From positions 1-13,887 of the forward strand of contig CAMDNZ010000065.1 in assembly GCA_945903445.1 (NCBI GenBank): a stretch of DNA of 13,887 bases, read 5' to 3'. The DNA comes from Bordetella parapertussis (GTDB lineage Bacteria > Pseudomonadota > Gammaproteobacteria > Burkholderiales > Burkholderiaceae_B). The notes beneath the pieces were generated by a model. It saw only the letters and a program-made list of their open reading frames with translations, was not told the DNA's origin and did not search any database. Shown piece by piece: positions 6,332 to 13,887 of this stretch; position 1 is the first letter of the stretch; each line of letters starts with the position of its first letter. The translations under genes were made by a program, and so were the position numbers.

Positions 6332-7393
6332 ATGCCATCACTCTACCCCTACCGTGCCGGTGTATTTATCGGCCGCTTCCAGCCCTATCACCTCGGACAC
6401 GCGCAGATGCTCGAGCGCGCGCTGGAATCTGTAGAGGTATGCATCGTGGTAATCGGATCAGCGTACCAGGCGCCCACACCCAAGAACCCATTCTCTTGGG
6501 AGCTTCGCGCCCAGATGATTCGGCAGAACCTGACGCCAGAACAGGCCGAGCGGGTGGCGTTTCTACCACTGCGCGATTACTACGACGGCGATCGGTGGGC
6601 CGAAGCCTTGCGTAGCGGTGTTGCCCAAACGATTGACGTGCCAGCCGGCAGCGTGGCGCTCGTGAGCCACTACAAAGATGCATCCAGCGCGTATCTTCGC
6701 TGGTTCCCTCAATGGCATACCCTCGCGTTGCCGCGTCAGAACGCCATCGATGCGACGCCACTGCGAGAGGCTTTTTTCGCTCGGATCGAACAGGGCGAGA
6801 CGCCCGTCCGTGCGTTAACGGACTTGCATGACGCCATACCGGCAGGCACCTTGGCTGTATTGGAAGCGTGGGCCGGACACACGGACAACGCTCAGGAGCT
6901 GACGGCCGAATGGCGTGCCACCCGTACTTATCGCGAGCGCTGGGCTCAGGCCCCCTATCCGCCCATTCTGGTGACCGTCGATATCGTCGTCGAATGTGCA
7001 GGCCGCGTCCTGATTGTAGAGCGTGGCGGTCGGCCCGGTAAAGGCTGCCTAGCACTGCCGGGCGGCTTTTTGGATGAACACGAATCTCTATTCGCTGCCG
7101 CATTACGCGAGCTTGAAGAAGAAACCGGTTTACGCCTGGACATCTCGCCCGCCCGAGCGGCATTGATCGACGTCCAGGTATTCGATCACCCCGACCGCGA
7201 TGCACGCGGTCGCGCGATTACGCATGCCCATCGTTTCAGTTTGCCATACGACACGCCACCCGAGGTGGTGGGAAGCGGCGACGCCAGGGCGGCTCGATGG
7301 ATGACGCTCACTGAAATCGCGCAAACCGAAGCGGCGTTCTACAGCGATCATTTCCACATTCTCGATCGCATGTGCGGCGTGCTGCCTCGTTAA
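6332..7393 (+). CDS. nadM: Bifunctional NMN adenylyltransferase / Nudix hydrolase
   Basis: A fusion enzyme of NAD metabolism. The N-terminal NadM-type domain makes NAD from nicotinamide mononucleotide and ATP, and the C-terminal Nudix domain hydrolyses a nucleoside diphosphate derivative, in characterised homologues often ADP-ribose. The cytidylyltransferase signature GRFQPYHLGH lies at residues 14-23. The second nucleotide-binding motif reads IDATPLR (139-145) where classical NadM has ISSTxxR. A complete Nudix box Gx5Ex7RELxEExGL spans 245-267. Length from this start is 353 residues, close to other NadM-Nudix fusions. The start is chosen at ATG 6332, just before the conserved core; an in-frame ATG at 6275 would add 19 residues of unremarkable sequence, and neither has a good ribosome binding site. 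The stop overlaps the convergent eamA stop by 4 bp. Confidence 0.92.
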   Translation: MPSLYPYRAGVFIGRFQPYHLGHAQMLERALESVEVCIVVIGSAYQAPTPKNPFSWELRAQMIRQNLTPEQAERVAFLPLRDYYDGDRWAEALRSGVAQTIDVPAGSVALVSHYKDASSAYLRWFPQWHTLALPRQNAIDATPLREAFFARIEQGETPVRALTDLHDAIPAGTLAVLEAWAGHTDNAQELTAEWRATRTYRERWAQAPYPPILVTVDIVVECAGRVLIVERGGRPGKGCLALPGGFLDEHESLFAAALRELEEETGLRLDISPARAALIDVQVFDHPDRDARGRAITHAHRFSLPYDTPPEVVGSGDARAARWMTLTEIAQTEAAFYSDHFHILDRMCGVLPR

Positions 7394-8301
7394 GCGAACC
7401 ACCGACGAAAAACGCTCGCGCCAAACTGGTTGACGATCAGACCCAACAATACGCCCACAGCCCCGAGCCACTGCAAGGGCGTCAACCACTCGCCAAACGC
7501 CGCCGCCGCCGTAGCCAGACCGACGACCGGCACCAGTAGCGAGAACGGCGCGACCCGGCCCGGCGCATGCCGCTTGAGCAAGGCCGTCCACATGGTGTAA
7601 CCAATCAACGTCGAAGCCACGCCGAGGTAGGCCGAGGCCGTCCAACCCACGACACTCATCTGAGTGAGCATCGGCCACGCCACGTCGAAACCATCTACCC
7701 AGGCAACCAGCACGAGAAAGCTGGGCGCGGCGACAAGGCTCGTCCATACAACGAAACCCAACGCGTCATAACCCGGTGCCACGTTCGAGGCGTGACGCAC
7801 GATGAGATTGGAGGTGGCCCACATGAAGGCTGCCACGATGGTGAGGACAAAACCCAGCAGCGTCATCTGATCTGGGCCCGCGCCATGCGAGGCCGCAATC
7901 AAGCCGAGCCCGCCAGTGGCCAGTATCAAACCCAGCCACTGTGCCCGCTGCGCCCGCTCGCCCAGAACGACCGCAGCGAGAATCAATGTAAAAAAAGCTT
8001 GGGTCTGCAAAACAAGCGAGGCAATGCCCGCTCCCATGCCTGCCGCGATCGCGACGAACAAAATACCGAACTGGCCCACGCCTTGCGCCAGACCGTAGGC
8101 GACGATGTACCGCCACGGGACTGCGGGGCGTTTGACGACCAAGGCAGGTAAGCCCGCCCAAACGAAACGCAACAGCCCGAGCAGCATGGGGGTGATCTCT
8201 AGCAGCGCATATTTCATGACTGCGAAATTCACGCCCCAAATGACCACCACACCCAACGCACACGCGTAGTCTGCGCGTGTGAACGCCTTGATATTGCTCA
8301 T
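7390..8301 (-). CDS. eamA: EamA-type exporter (O-acetylserine/cysteine exporter-like)
   Basis: An inner-membrane drug/metabolite transporter superfamily protein with about ten predicted transmembrane helices in two EamA repeats. The sequence matches E. coli EamA (YdeD) in recognisable blocks: VVVIWGVNF near the N-terminus, GIASLVLQTQAFFT in the middle, and RVAPFSLLVPVVGLA plus LQWLGAVGVLLGL at the C-terminus. E. coli EamA exports O-acetylserine, cysteine and related metabolites; the same substrate is likely but not certain. The start is placed at 8301 (303 residues) because AAGG lies 7 nt upstream and the length then fits E. coli EamA (~299); in-frame starts at 8304 and 8349 are alternatives. 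It is convergent with nadM (4-bp overlap) and lies downstream of the toxin-like gene on the same strand, with an 86-bp gap that shows only weak short repeats. Confidence 0.88.
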   Translation of the reverse strand: MSNIKAFTRADYACALGVVVIWGVNFAVMKYALLEITPMLLGLLRFVWAGLPALVVKRPAVPWRYIVAYGLAQGVGQFGILFVAIAAGMGAGIASLVLQTQAFFTLILAAVVLGERAQRAQWLGLILATGGLGLIAASHGAGPDQMTLLGFVLTIVAAFMWATSNLIVRHASNVAPGYDALGFVVWTSLVAAPSFLVLVAWVDGFDVAWPMLTQMSVVGWTASAYLGVASTLIGYTMWTALLKRHAPGRVAPFSLLVPVVGLATAAAAFGEWLTPLQWLGAVGVLLGLIVNQFGASVFRRWFA

Positions 8302-8387
8302 CATCCGCCCTTGGAAACCGAAGTCCGAGTGTACGCCTAGCAAGCGCATCCTAGCGAACGCTCGCGGAATCTACCGAGCTTATGGTG

Positions 8388-10013
8388 TCATGATCGAAGC
8401 GGCTTGTTTTGGGGATGGGCGTCGACCGCGGCCACCCAGTCCAAATGAGGCGATAGCTTCTCCTGAGCGCGGTGTATGTCTACCCCTGCTGTGTCGCTGC
8501 CTAAAGCGCTGATCGCGTGTGCAAGACGAGTGACATCCGTGTAGAGCTGCGCATAGGCTGCACTTTCCAATCCGGCACTGGATTGGTGGGTGGCAAAAAG
8601 TTCGGCAGCCACTTCCTTTACGACAGCGGTTTCGTCCACCACGTTCTCAAACAAGTCCGTTACCACACGCTTCATCGGGCCGTACTCGTACTGCCCGAAG
8701 CGGTCAGGCAGGGTTAGTGTGTTCCCGTCGAAGGAGACGACAAATCGCTTACGGACAACCGTGTGATTGAATGTTCCTGCCATATGCATAATCAGTGTCC
8801 CCCCGTAACCTTCACCTGATGAATCAAATTGTGATTTCGTAACGAGCGGAAAGAGGTAGTCTTCTTGATAGCGAGGTATCTTCCACGCCCGGGGTGGCTC
8901 ACCCGGGCGAGCGTAAGACATTATGCTGTTCTTAAAATGGTAGAAAAATTTCGTATTGCTCGTCTCACAAGTGCCGACAAGTTCGCCGTACATCGCCTTT
9001 TCTAACTTTCCCCTTACGTCAACGCCAAATACCGCCTGGTCTTTTTCATCTAAAACTTTCAGGCGCATTGTGTCTTCGTTTAGAAAAAAACGATTATTCG
9101 AATATTGCTCAATCTCTAGTACTGCGTCGCCATACGTCGCCCGCAGCTCTTCCAAAGGGATTTGCCCGAAACGCTTACGGACTGGATGGACTGGATCAAG
9201 TGCACGAACAAGCGACTTGACGCTGAGAGGCTCATCCGCCTCAAACGAGATGTGCAGCGCATCTATCGCCTTAGGTGCCAGCCCACCAACTATCTTTATT
9301 TTTAATCTGTCAGGGCCGATTAAAATAAGATTTTCCGCATCATAATCAAACTCGAACATCTGCCTATTTTGGACAAGACGCAAATTGACGGGCTTGGTCG
9401 TGTTCAGATAGATTTCATGTATCGTGCTAGGCAAGTCATTGATATCGATTTTTATATCACTAAATTTTTCGTTATCGTCTTGCACAGAAAAATTTTTAAC
9501 TACGATTTTTCTAATATCCCCAGAAAGTTTCGCCACGGCTGAAGGCCAAATCAGAGATGCCTCACGATCTGTTTTATAGACGATATCCACTGACGCATCG
9601 CCATTAAATACATAGTCGACATGCTCGTCACCGTATTTCAGCAGAACGGGAATCCGCATCTTGGATGAAAATATCGCTTCTCCACCATTTTTATTTTTAA
9701 GTGAAACTTCATTGCCCGACAATACGGCGTAAGATTCGAAACCATCGATCGTGCGCTTCCCCACACCATCTGCAATTAAGTAGTGCTGGCCATTTTCTTT
9801 ATCGAAACCCACGAGCATCGAAGACCTGCTCTGCAAATCGACTAAGCCCACATAGGTGATTTTACCGAGAACCATCGTGGCATCGATGACGGGGGGTAAA
9901 TCTATACCCGCGATTTCCGCGGATTCAAGTAATTTCTCGATATTTTTGCCAAGCAATACGTCATTTTTCTGTGCAAATAACAGCACATCGTAAGCGTTTT
10001 TTTCCAGTCCCAT
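8388..10013 (-). CDS. C-terminal fragment of a TcdA/TcdB-like protein (frameshifted)
   Basis: This 541-codon frame continues the toxin-like protein of 9902-12598 after a one-base frame change. Its first residues (GLEKNAYDVLLFAQKNDVLL) align in order with the part of TcdB that follows the frame-1 end. Similarity to the TcdB delivery region stays visible for roughly the first 110 residues, then fades into an unassigned beta-rich stretch. There are no CROP-type YYF repeats and no RTX GGxGxD nonapeptides. The last ~70 residues, with SAAYAQLYTDVTRLAHAISA, resemble the hydrophobic LVxAMAxF-type C-termini of type I secretion substrates. The ATG at 10013 lies inside the upstream frame without a convincing ribosome binding site, so independent initiation is not the preferred reading. 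Any enzymatic effector activity in this part is unknown. It is clearly A/T-richer than the genes below 8350. Confidence 0.7.
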   Translation of the reverse strand: MGLEKNAYDVLLFAQKNDVLLGKNIEKLLESAEIAGIDLPPVIDATMVLGKITYVGLVDLQSRSSMLVGFDKENGQHYLIADGVGKRTIDGFESYAVLSGNEVSLKNKNGGEAIFSSKMRIPVLLKYGDEHVDYVFNGDASVDIVYKTDREASLIWPSAVAKLSGDIRKIVVKNFSVQDDNEKFSDIKIDINDLPSTIHEIYLNTTKPVNLRLVQNRQMFEFDYDAENLILIGPDRLKIKIVGGLAPKAIDALHISFEADEPLSVKSLVRALDPVHPVRKRFGQIPLEELRATYGDAVLEIEQYSNNRFFLNEDTMRLKVLDEKDQAVFGVDVRGKLEKAMYGELVGTCETSNTKFFYHFKNSIMSYARPGEPPRAWKIPRYQEDYLFPLVTKSQFDSSGEGYGGTLIMHMAGTFNHTVVRKRFVVSFDGNTLTLPDRFGQYEYGPMKRVVTDLFENVVDETAVVKEVAAELFATHQSSAGLESAAYAQLYTDVTRLAHAISALGSDTAGVDIHRAQEKLSPHLDWVAAVDAHPQNKPLRS

Positions 10014-12598
10014 TTTAACAGCAGCGATAATTCCGACGCGTCTTTGACATCGAATTTTAGCGTTAAGTTGGCAGGTTTCTGATCCTTGAATTTGATGGTG
10101 TGATTGCTAACCGTTAATGCCTTCGACGTAACTTGTAGATTCTTTATGACGTCTCGCTTCCACTGCCCGATAACGCTTTGGTCTATCATTTCTGAACCGG
10201 CCGCGGTCAGATCGATCAACCAAGTTTCGTCTTTATTAGCGCTGGGAGCAATCGTGGTATCGATGTGCCATGAGTTAGTCGTCAATGAATATTGACCTGA
10301 CCCACCCTCTATCAAATATGAAAGTTTTTCCCTATACACCTTATCCGGGATGGGCGGAACAATTACCGCTCGACTCCTTTCATCCAACTTCAATTTAATA
10401 TTTGTATTTTGACTGATCACTTCCACTTCGTCCATGATGTACTGAATCGGGATTAGTGGGTACGCCATCTTCCAAAAATAAAAAGTCGGCTTTCCGTGGG
10501 TTCCGTCGAAATATTTTTCTAGTTGCCTCGCCACCGGAGCGTGGTAGCCATGGCCAGGCGAATCGACGTAATCGTATTTGATCCTTTTTTCCAAGGCAGA
10601 TGGAAGCACAATAACTTGAGCAGCGGCATCAGCGCTGTTAAGCGCAGAAAATGTCTTGTTATTTACACCATAGGCTTCATAAACGCTAATCCACTGATCA
10701 GTGACCTTTGGCGCTCCCAATATAATTGGTTGCTCGGAACCAAGGATAAGAACATCGCCGAACTTAAATGTGTTTTTGGATAAGTCTATTTCGGTAATTA
10801 CCGCTTCGGCGTGCGCTTGGATGAAACCATGCTTGTTTAGTGTCAGACGGCGCTCGGCGACTCCATCGCCGATGCCATTGAGCATTGCCATGCCTTGGTC
10901 GATATTTTCCGCTCGCCTGGCGTATCCCTTGACGACTTGCTTGATACCAAAGTCCAGCCCAATCAACGGCACTCCCAAATACGAGCAAGCCGCAGCGATA
11001 CTTCCTATCCCTACAATTCCTGCAATCGTGCCAGTCGTCCCTATACCTAAAGACGTTATCGCCATTCCGAGATTTTCACCCGCGATCGCTTTTTCCGCCC
11101 CGGTTTTTGCATCGCTTAGCGCTTTCGCAGCGGACACAACCGAGGCGACATTCATCGCGATCCCCAGGCCGGCAAAGGCGCGATTAGGCTTCGGAAGCGC
11201 CTCGGACCAGTTGGTTTTGGTAATATCGAGCCCCCGTATTATCTGCGCAAGTGCGACATTTACTTTCACCCCTACTACGGCAGCGCCAACATAGGTATCG
11301 TTTAATGCATTTATTGTGCTGTGAAGTTTCGCCACTACATCCATTATATTTCTTACGGCTTCAGACCGCTCTGCACTAGAAGGTTTCGCAGACTCTATTA
11401 CTTCTCCACTTCCAGTCCTTACGCTACCACCGCTCTCGGCGGCGTGCGCTTTAGCCAGCAAAGTTTGTAGTACTACGCCAGCGGCCACGGTTGCCACGGC
11501 ATCGGCTTCGGAACGACCTGAAAACACGGGCAGGCCGAGGTGGCCGCTTTCCTGAGTACCAGGTTTCACACCAGCTTGAAAGTCAGCCGCGCATTCGGCG
11601 GCGCGCCGGTACCACGCACTGATAGCGCCGCTGGTCGTACTGACCCAAAAAATACTGGCAGGATCTATTTCATCGGAGTTATGGGCCACCGGACGCCCCA
11701 CTGCGATTTCGTCCTCCCCTGCCTCGTTTTGGCGTATCAAGCCGGGAACATAGATCACGTCGGGATCGTGCCTGTGTGCCACCTCCAAGCCCGCTGCGAT
11801 CGCGGCCTCTTTTTCACGGTTCAGCAGATGCGCCTCTTTGATTTTCTCCAGCATGGCTTCGTGCGCGTCCCGGTGCTCCACCGTCAGCGGTGGGCGCCCA
11901 ATACGCTCTCGAAACGCCGCGCCATGCAAATCGGTTAACTCCTTGATCAGCAAAGCGTTGTTTTCAGCTGTGGCTTTATCATCGCAAATCTTCTCTAGCA
12001 GCGCGCCAGCGTCATGCAATGCAGTGAATGAAAGCGGCCTACGCACATACGCGCGCGTCTTTGAATCGAACACATACTCGGCCGAATGCAGTAGGTCGAA
12101 GGCCGTCGCCAAATCGCCGGTCAACGTCTGTCCTTTGGACGTCACGTATTTTTCTTGAACTATGCCCTTATCAATCACTGTCCACCCGTTGCGGATGTGC
12201 AGTTTTACCGCTTCGGCGTCCACGCCCGCGCTTTGTAGAATCGACGGCAGGTCTGCACCGAGCCGTCCAGTGAAGGTATCGCTCGATTGATGCCACCGAT
12301 CGTCCAAGTCGGCACCCACCAGAACGATTGTCAACCGTTTGACGGTCACGGCTGGTAAGTTATTAATGTCTTCGTCGAGAGAAGATTTGAATTCCTCGAA
12401 CGTCCTGCCTCCAAAAGTGGACGGATTTTTTACTGTTCTGCCATTCCACCCGATGAACGTCAGAAAAAACTCGTCGGCACCCGTGGCCGCATCAAAGGTT
12501 GCTCGCAGTTGGGGATACTCTAATGCAGATACAAGCTGCGAGCTTCCATCGGGTAACTGAAAATACGTGTCCTGCCGCTTGGCGATATCTTTTTTCAT
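9902..12598 (-). CDS. TcdA/TcdB-like toxin, N-terminal part: inactive CPD-like plus pore/delivery domain
   Basis: Related to the cysteine-protease and delivery region of large clostridial toxins. Numbering is from ATG 12598, chosen because AGGAG is 6 nt upstream (the ATG at 12604 abuts it). Residues about 1-160 resemble the TcdB autoprotease domain: LTFIG (46-50) matches TcdB LTFIGHG, but the His position is Trp51, and IVLVGAD (91-97) matches INLLGCN with Ala96 for the Cys. A helical linker follows, then a hydrophobic Gly/Ala/Ile-rich segment (about 477-553, with GVPLIGLDFGIK matching TcdB VPLAGISAGIP). The delivery region after it includes VITEIDLSKNTF and NTNIKLKLDERSRAVIVP followed by REKLSY (731-761), close to TcdB. 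No glycosyltransferase domain precedes it. The natural frame appears lost near codon 862; the annotated stop at 9902 follows about 36 out-of-frame residues. It sits 44 bp behind hlyD, so probably one operon and type I export. Confidence 0.8.
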   Translation of the reverse strand: MKKDIAKRQDTYFQLPDGSSQLVSALEYPQLRATFDAATGADEFFLTFIGWNGRTVKNPSTFGGRTFEEFKSSLDEDINNLPAVTVKRLTIVLVGADLDDRWHQSSDTFTGRLGADLPSILQSAGVDAEAVKLHIRNGWTVIDKGIVQEKYVTSKGQTLTGDLATAFDLLHSAEYVFDSKTRAYVRRPLSFTALHDAGALLEKICDDKATAENNALLIKELTDLHGAAFRERIGRPPLTVEHRDAHEAMLEKIKEAHLLNREKEAAIAAGLEVAHRHDPDVIYVPGLIRQNEAGEDEIAVGRPVAHNSDEIDPASIFWVSTTSGAISAWYRRAAECAADFQAGVKPGTQESGHLGLPVFSGRSEADAVATVAAGVVLQTLLAKAHAAESGGSVRTGSGEVIESAKPSSAERSEAVRNIMDVVAKLHSTINALNDTYVGAAVVGVKVNVALAQIIRGLDITKTNWSEALPKPNRAFAGLGIAMNVASVVSAAKALSDAKTGAEKAIAGENLGMAITSLGIGTTGTIAGIVGIGSIAAACSYLGVPLIGLDFGIKQVVKGYARRAENIDQGMAMLNGIGDGVAERRLTLNKHGFIQAHAEAVITEIDLSKNTFKFGDVLILGSEQPIILGAPKVTDQWISVYEAYGVNNKTFSALNSADAAAQVIVLPSALEKRIKYDYVDSPGHGYHAPVARQLEKYFDGTHGKPTFYFWKMAYPLIPIQYIMDEVEVISQNTNIKLKLDERSRAVIVPPIPDKVYREKLSYLIEGGSGQYSLTTNSWHIDTTIAPSANKDETWLIDLTAAGSEMIDQSVIGQWKRDVIKNLQVTSKALTVSNHTIKFKDQKPANLTLKFDVKDASELSLLLKWDWKKTLTMCCYLHRKMTYCLAKISRNYLNPRKSRV
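9997..10016 (-). other. Frame-change site in the toxin-like gene (A7 and A4 tracts)
   Basis: On the coding strand this 20-bp segment reads AAAATGGGACTGG followed by seven A. The upstream frame is similar to TcdB until LLLK and the downstream frame from about GLEKNAY, so the shift must occur here. Restoring one continuous frame needs one extra base (for example an eighth A or a fifth A) or loss of two. In the upstream frame the tract is TGG AAA AAA ACG, which is not a canonical X-XXY-YYZ slippery heptamer. Candidate explanations are slippage mutation, phase variation, transcriptional slippage on A7, or a homopolymer sequencing error. Confidence 0.7.
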
Positions 12599-12642
12599 CT
12601 CCATCTCCTCTATTGTTATAGTGCGCGCCGTGTGATTGCCGG

Positions 12643-13887
12643 CTATCTCTCCTGAAATGCTTCGTCGATCGTTTTTTTTATCGGCGATAGCAAGTAGTCG
12701 ATTACCCGACGGCTATCGGTGGTGATTTCCGCCGTCACGGCCATACCGCTTTGAATAGGTAAAACCACGCCCGTCGACGACGTCCCGCCACGATTCAGGC
12801 TGATTCGCGTGACGTATACCGGGCCGAGTTCTTCGTCCTCCGTGGCGTCCGACGATACATAAGATACGGTTCCGTCCAAAACACCGTACTTGGTATACGG
12901 AAAACTGTCGATTTTTACGCGAACTCGCTGATTGGGATAAACAAAACCGCTATCCCGATTCAAAACCCAGGCTTCAACCGCTAATTCCGCGTCCTCCGGC
13001 ACCACGGTCATTAAGGGTTGGGCCGGCTGAACTACGCCGCCCACCGTTTGAATCTTCAAATCTTGAATAATGCCGCTAACAGGAGCTCGCAGGTATCTAT
13101 GTCGTTCCCGTTCACGATGCCGGGAGAGATCGAGTTTGGTTCTCTCGATCATGTCGTGGATATCGGTCAGTTTTTCGAGCGCCTCCCGCCGGGTGTCGGC
13201 TCGATATTGATCGAGCTCGAACTGTTGACGATTTTTGTTTGCTTTGGCCTGCGTGGAACGCTCTTTTTCGATTTCAAGGCTGTCGCTTGTTGCAGTTTTT
13301 TCCTGTTTGGCTTCCAACCACTGAAACCGCGCCGTGCCGTGGCGCTCTACCATCTGCTTTAATGCATCGGCTTTTCGCCTCAACAAATAAAAATGGTCTT
13401 GCAGTCGGCGCGACTCGTGTTTGCTGGAACGTATTACCGATTCGCTTTCGCTTATTTGCGCCTCGAGCGCCGCACTTTTAGCGTTATACGCAGCCAAATC
13501 CGCCCATAACCACTGCTGCTGTTGATCGGTTGGTGCTATTTCCCGTCCATCGCCAAGATAGCTGACCTTCTGGCCTAACTCCACGCCAAGTTTCGATAAA
13601 AACAGGCGGTAGCGAATTGCATCCTGCTCGGCGCGCTCCAATTGATTCTGCAATTGCGACAAGTCGATAACGCTTTCGGTAGTATCCAGTTCCACGAGTA
13701 AATCACCCGCTCGTACGAGCTGTGCGTTATCGACTAGTATCCTTCGAATCACTGCTGATTCGAGCGACTGTACTGCCTTCACCCCTCCTATCGGCACGAT
13801 TCGCGCCGAAGCGGTCGCACTTATGTCGATTCGACCAATAATCGACCAAATCAAAGCAATCAAAAAGAACGCGCATATGAGCATTGC
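12643..13887 (-). CDS. hlyD: HlyD-type type I secretion membrane fusion protein (5' end outside window)
   Basis: The periplasmic adaptor that links an inner-membrane ABC exporter (HlyB type) to an outer-membrane TolC-type channel. About 414 codons are visible and the frame is open to the window edge; E. coli HlyD has 478 residues with a cytoplasmic N-terminus before its transmembrane helix, so the true start lies beyond base 13887. Visible order: transmembrane helix (LICAFFLIALIWSIIG), half-lipoyl strand, a long coiled coil (roughly visible residues 75-270), the RAPVSGIIQDLKIQTVGGVV lipoyl half, then the beta-barrel with VVPEDAELAVEAWVLNRD and FPYTKYG. The end, SGMAVTAEITT...YLLSPI, matches the HlyD C-terminus of the RTX-haemolysin class. 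It ends with TAG 44 bp before the TcdB-like gene, implying that protein as its cargo. An hlyB-type ABC gene is expected just beyond the edge. Confidence 0.92.
   Translation of the reverse strand, partial: AMLICAFFLIALIWSIIGRIDISATASARIVPIGGVKAVQSLESAVIRRILVDNAQLVRAGDLLVELDTTESVIDLSQLQNQLERAEQDAIRYRLFLSKLGVELGQKVSYLGDGREIAPTDQQQQWLWADLAAYNAKSAALEAQISESESVIRSSKHESRRLQDHFYLLRRKADALKQMVERHGTARFQWLEAKQEKTATSDSLEIEKERSTQAKANKNRQQFELDQYRADTRREALEKLTDIHDMIERTKLDLSRHRERERHRYLRAPVSGIIQDLKIQTVGGVVQPAQPLMTVVPEDAELAVEAWVLNRDSGFVYPNQRVRVKIDSFPYTKYGVLDGTVSYVSSDATEDEELGPVYVTRISLNRGGTSSTGVVLPIQSGMAVTAEITTDSRRVIDYLLSPIKKTIDEAFQER

Noticed and set aside
9997..10003. Canonical -1 programmed ribosomal frameshift site
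   Set aside because: The A7 run reads TGG AAA AAA ACG in the upstream frame and does not fit X-XXY-YYZ. No strong hairpin or pseudoknot directly downstream was noticed. Simple slippage or an indel is preferred, though not excluded.
12289..12307. DLDD-type acidic motif as a glycosyltransferase DXD
   Set aside because: It lies right after the LVGAD block inside the CPD-like domain. No surrounding GT-A fold features are seen and there is too little sequence upstream for a glycosyltransferase domain.
8388..12598. RTX calcium-binding nonapeptides or CROP repeats
   Set aside because: Both frames were read for GGxGxD and YYF-type repeats and none was found.
1..13887. tRNA, rRNA, CRISPR array, insertion sequence or attachment site
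   Set aside because: No clover-leaf candidate, regularly spaced direct repeats, transposase-like frame or terminal inverted repeats were recognised by eye in this window.

Overview
The window looks like a piece of a Burkholderiales (betaproteobacterial) chromosome, most like the Alcaligenaceae (Bordetella/Achromobacter relatives). That placement is inferred from the S12, S7 and EF-G sequences, the rpsL-rpsG-fusA-tuf order and the GC-rich housekeeping part; no search was run.

Layout. (1) Positions 1-3732 hold the str operon on the minus strand: a strong sigma-70 type promoter, a structured leader of about 290 nt, rpsL, a structured 187-bp spacer, rpsG, fusA and the first 49 codons of tuf, which leaves the window at base 1. 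(2) Positions 3755-5942 hold a small signalling-type cluster that appears to be decaying. It has a membrane-anchored pseudokinase with a C-terminal PEGA-like domain (minus), a divergent small lipoprotein resembling the type VI secretion associated TssQ family (plus), and an FHA-like coding remnant with an in-frame TAA and no visible start (plus). (3) Positions 5939-8301 are ordinary metabolic genes: acylphosphatase (minus), a fused NMN adenylyltransferase/Nudix hydrolase (plus) and an EamA-type exporter (minus). (4) Positions 8388-13887 are an A/T-richer accessory block on the minus strand: a HlyD-type type I secretion adaptor (5' end outside the window), then 44 bp downstream a gene of about 4.2 kb for a protein related to the delivery part of the large clostridial toxins TcdA/TcdB.

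The toxin-like gene is the most interesting item. Its order matches TcdB from the cysteine-protease (CPD, peptidase C80) domain onward, with no glycosyltransferase domain in front and no C-terminal CROP repeats. The CPD-like domain has lost both catalytic residues: the TcdB His position is Trp, and the LLGCN Cys position is Ala. A hydrophobic pore-forming segment and a long delivery region follow. The gene is split by a one-base frame change within positions 9997-10016, which contain runs of 7 and 4 A (coding strand). The C-terminus looks like a type I secretion signal although no RTX nonapeptides are present, which fits the adjacent HlyD gene. The working hypothesis is a GT-less, protease-dead TcdB-like toxin or pore protein exported by a type I system, currently frameshifted, or phase-variable, or mis-sequenced at a homopolymer.
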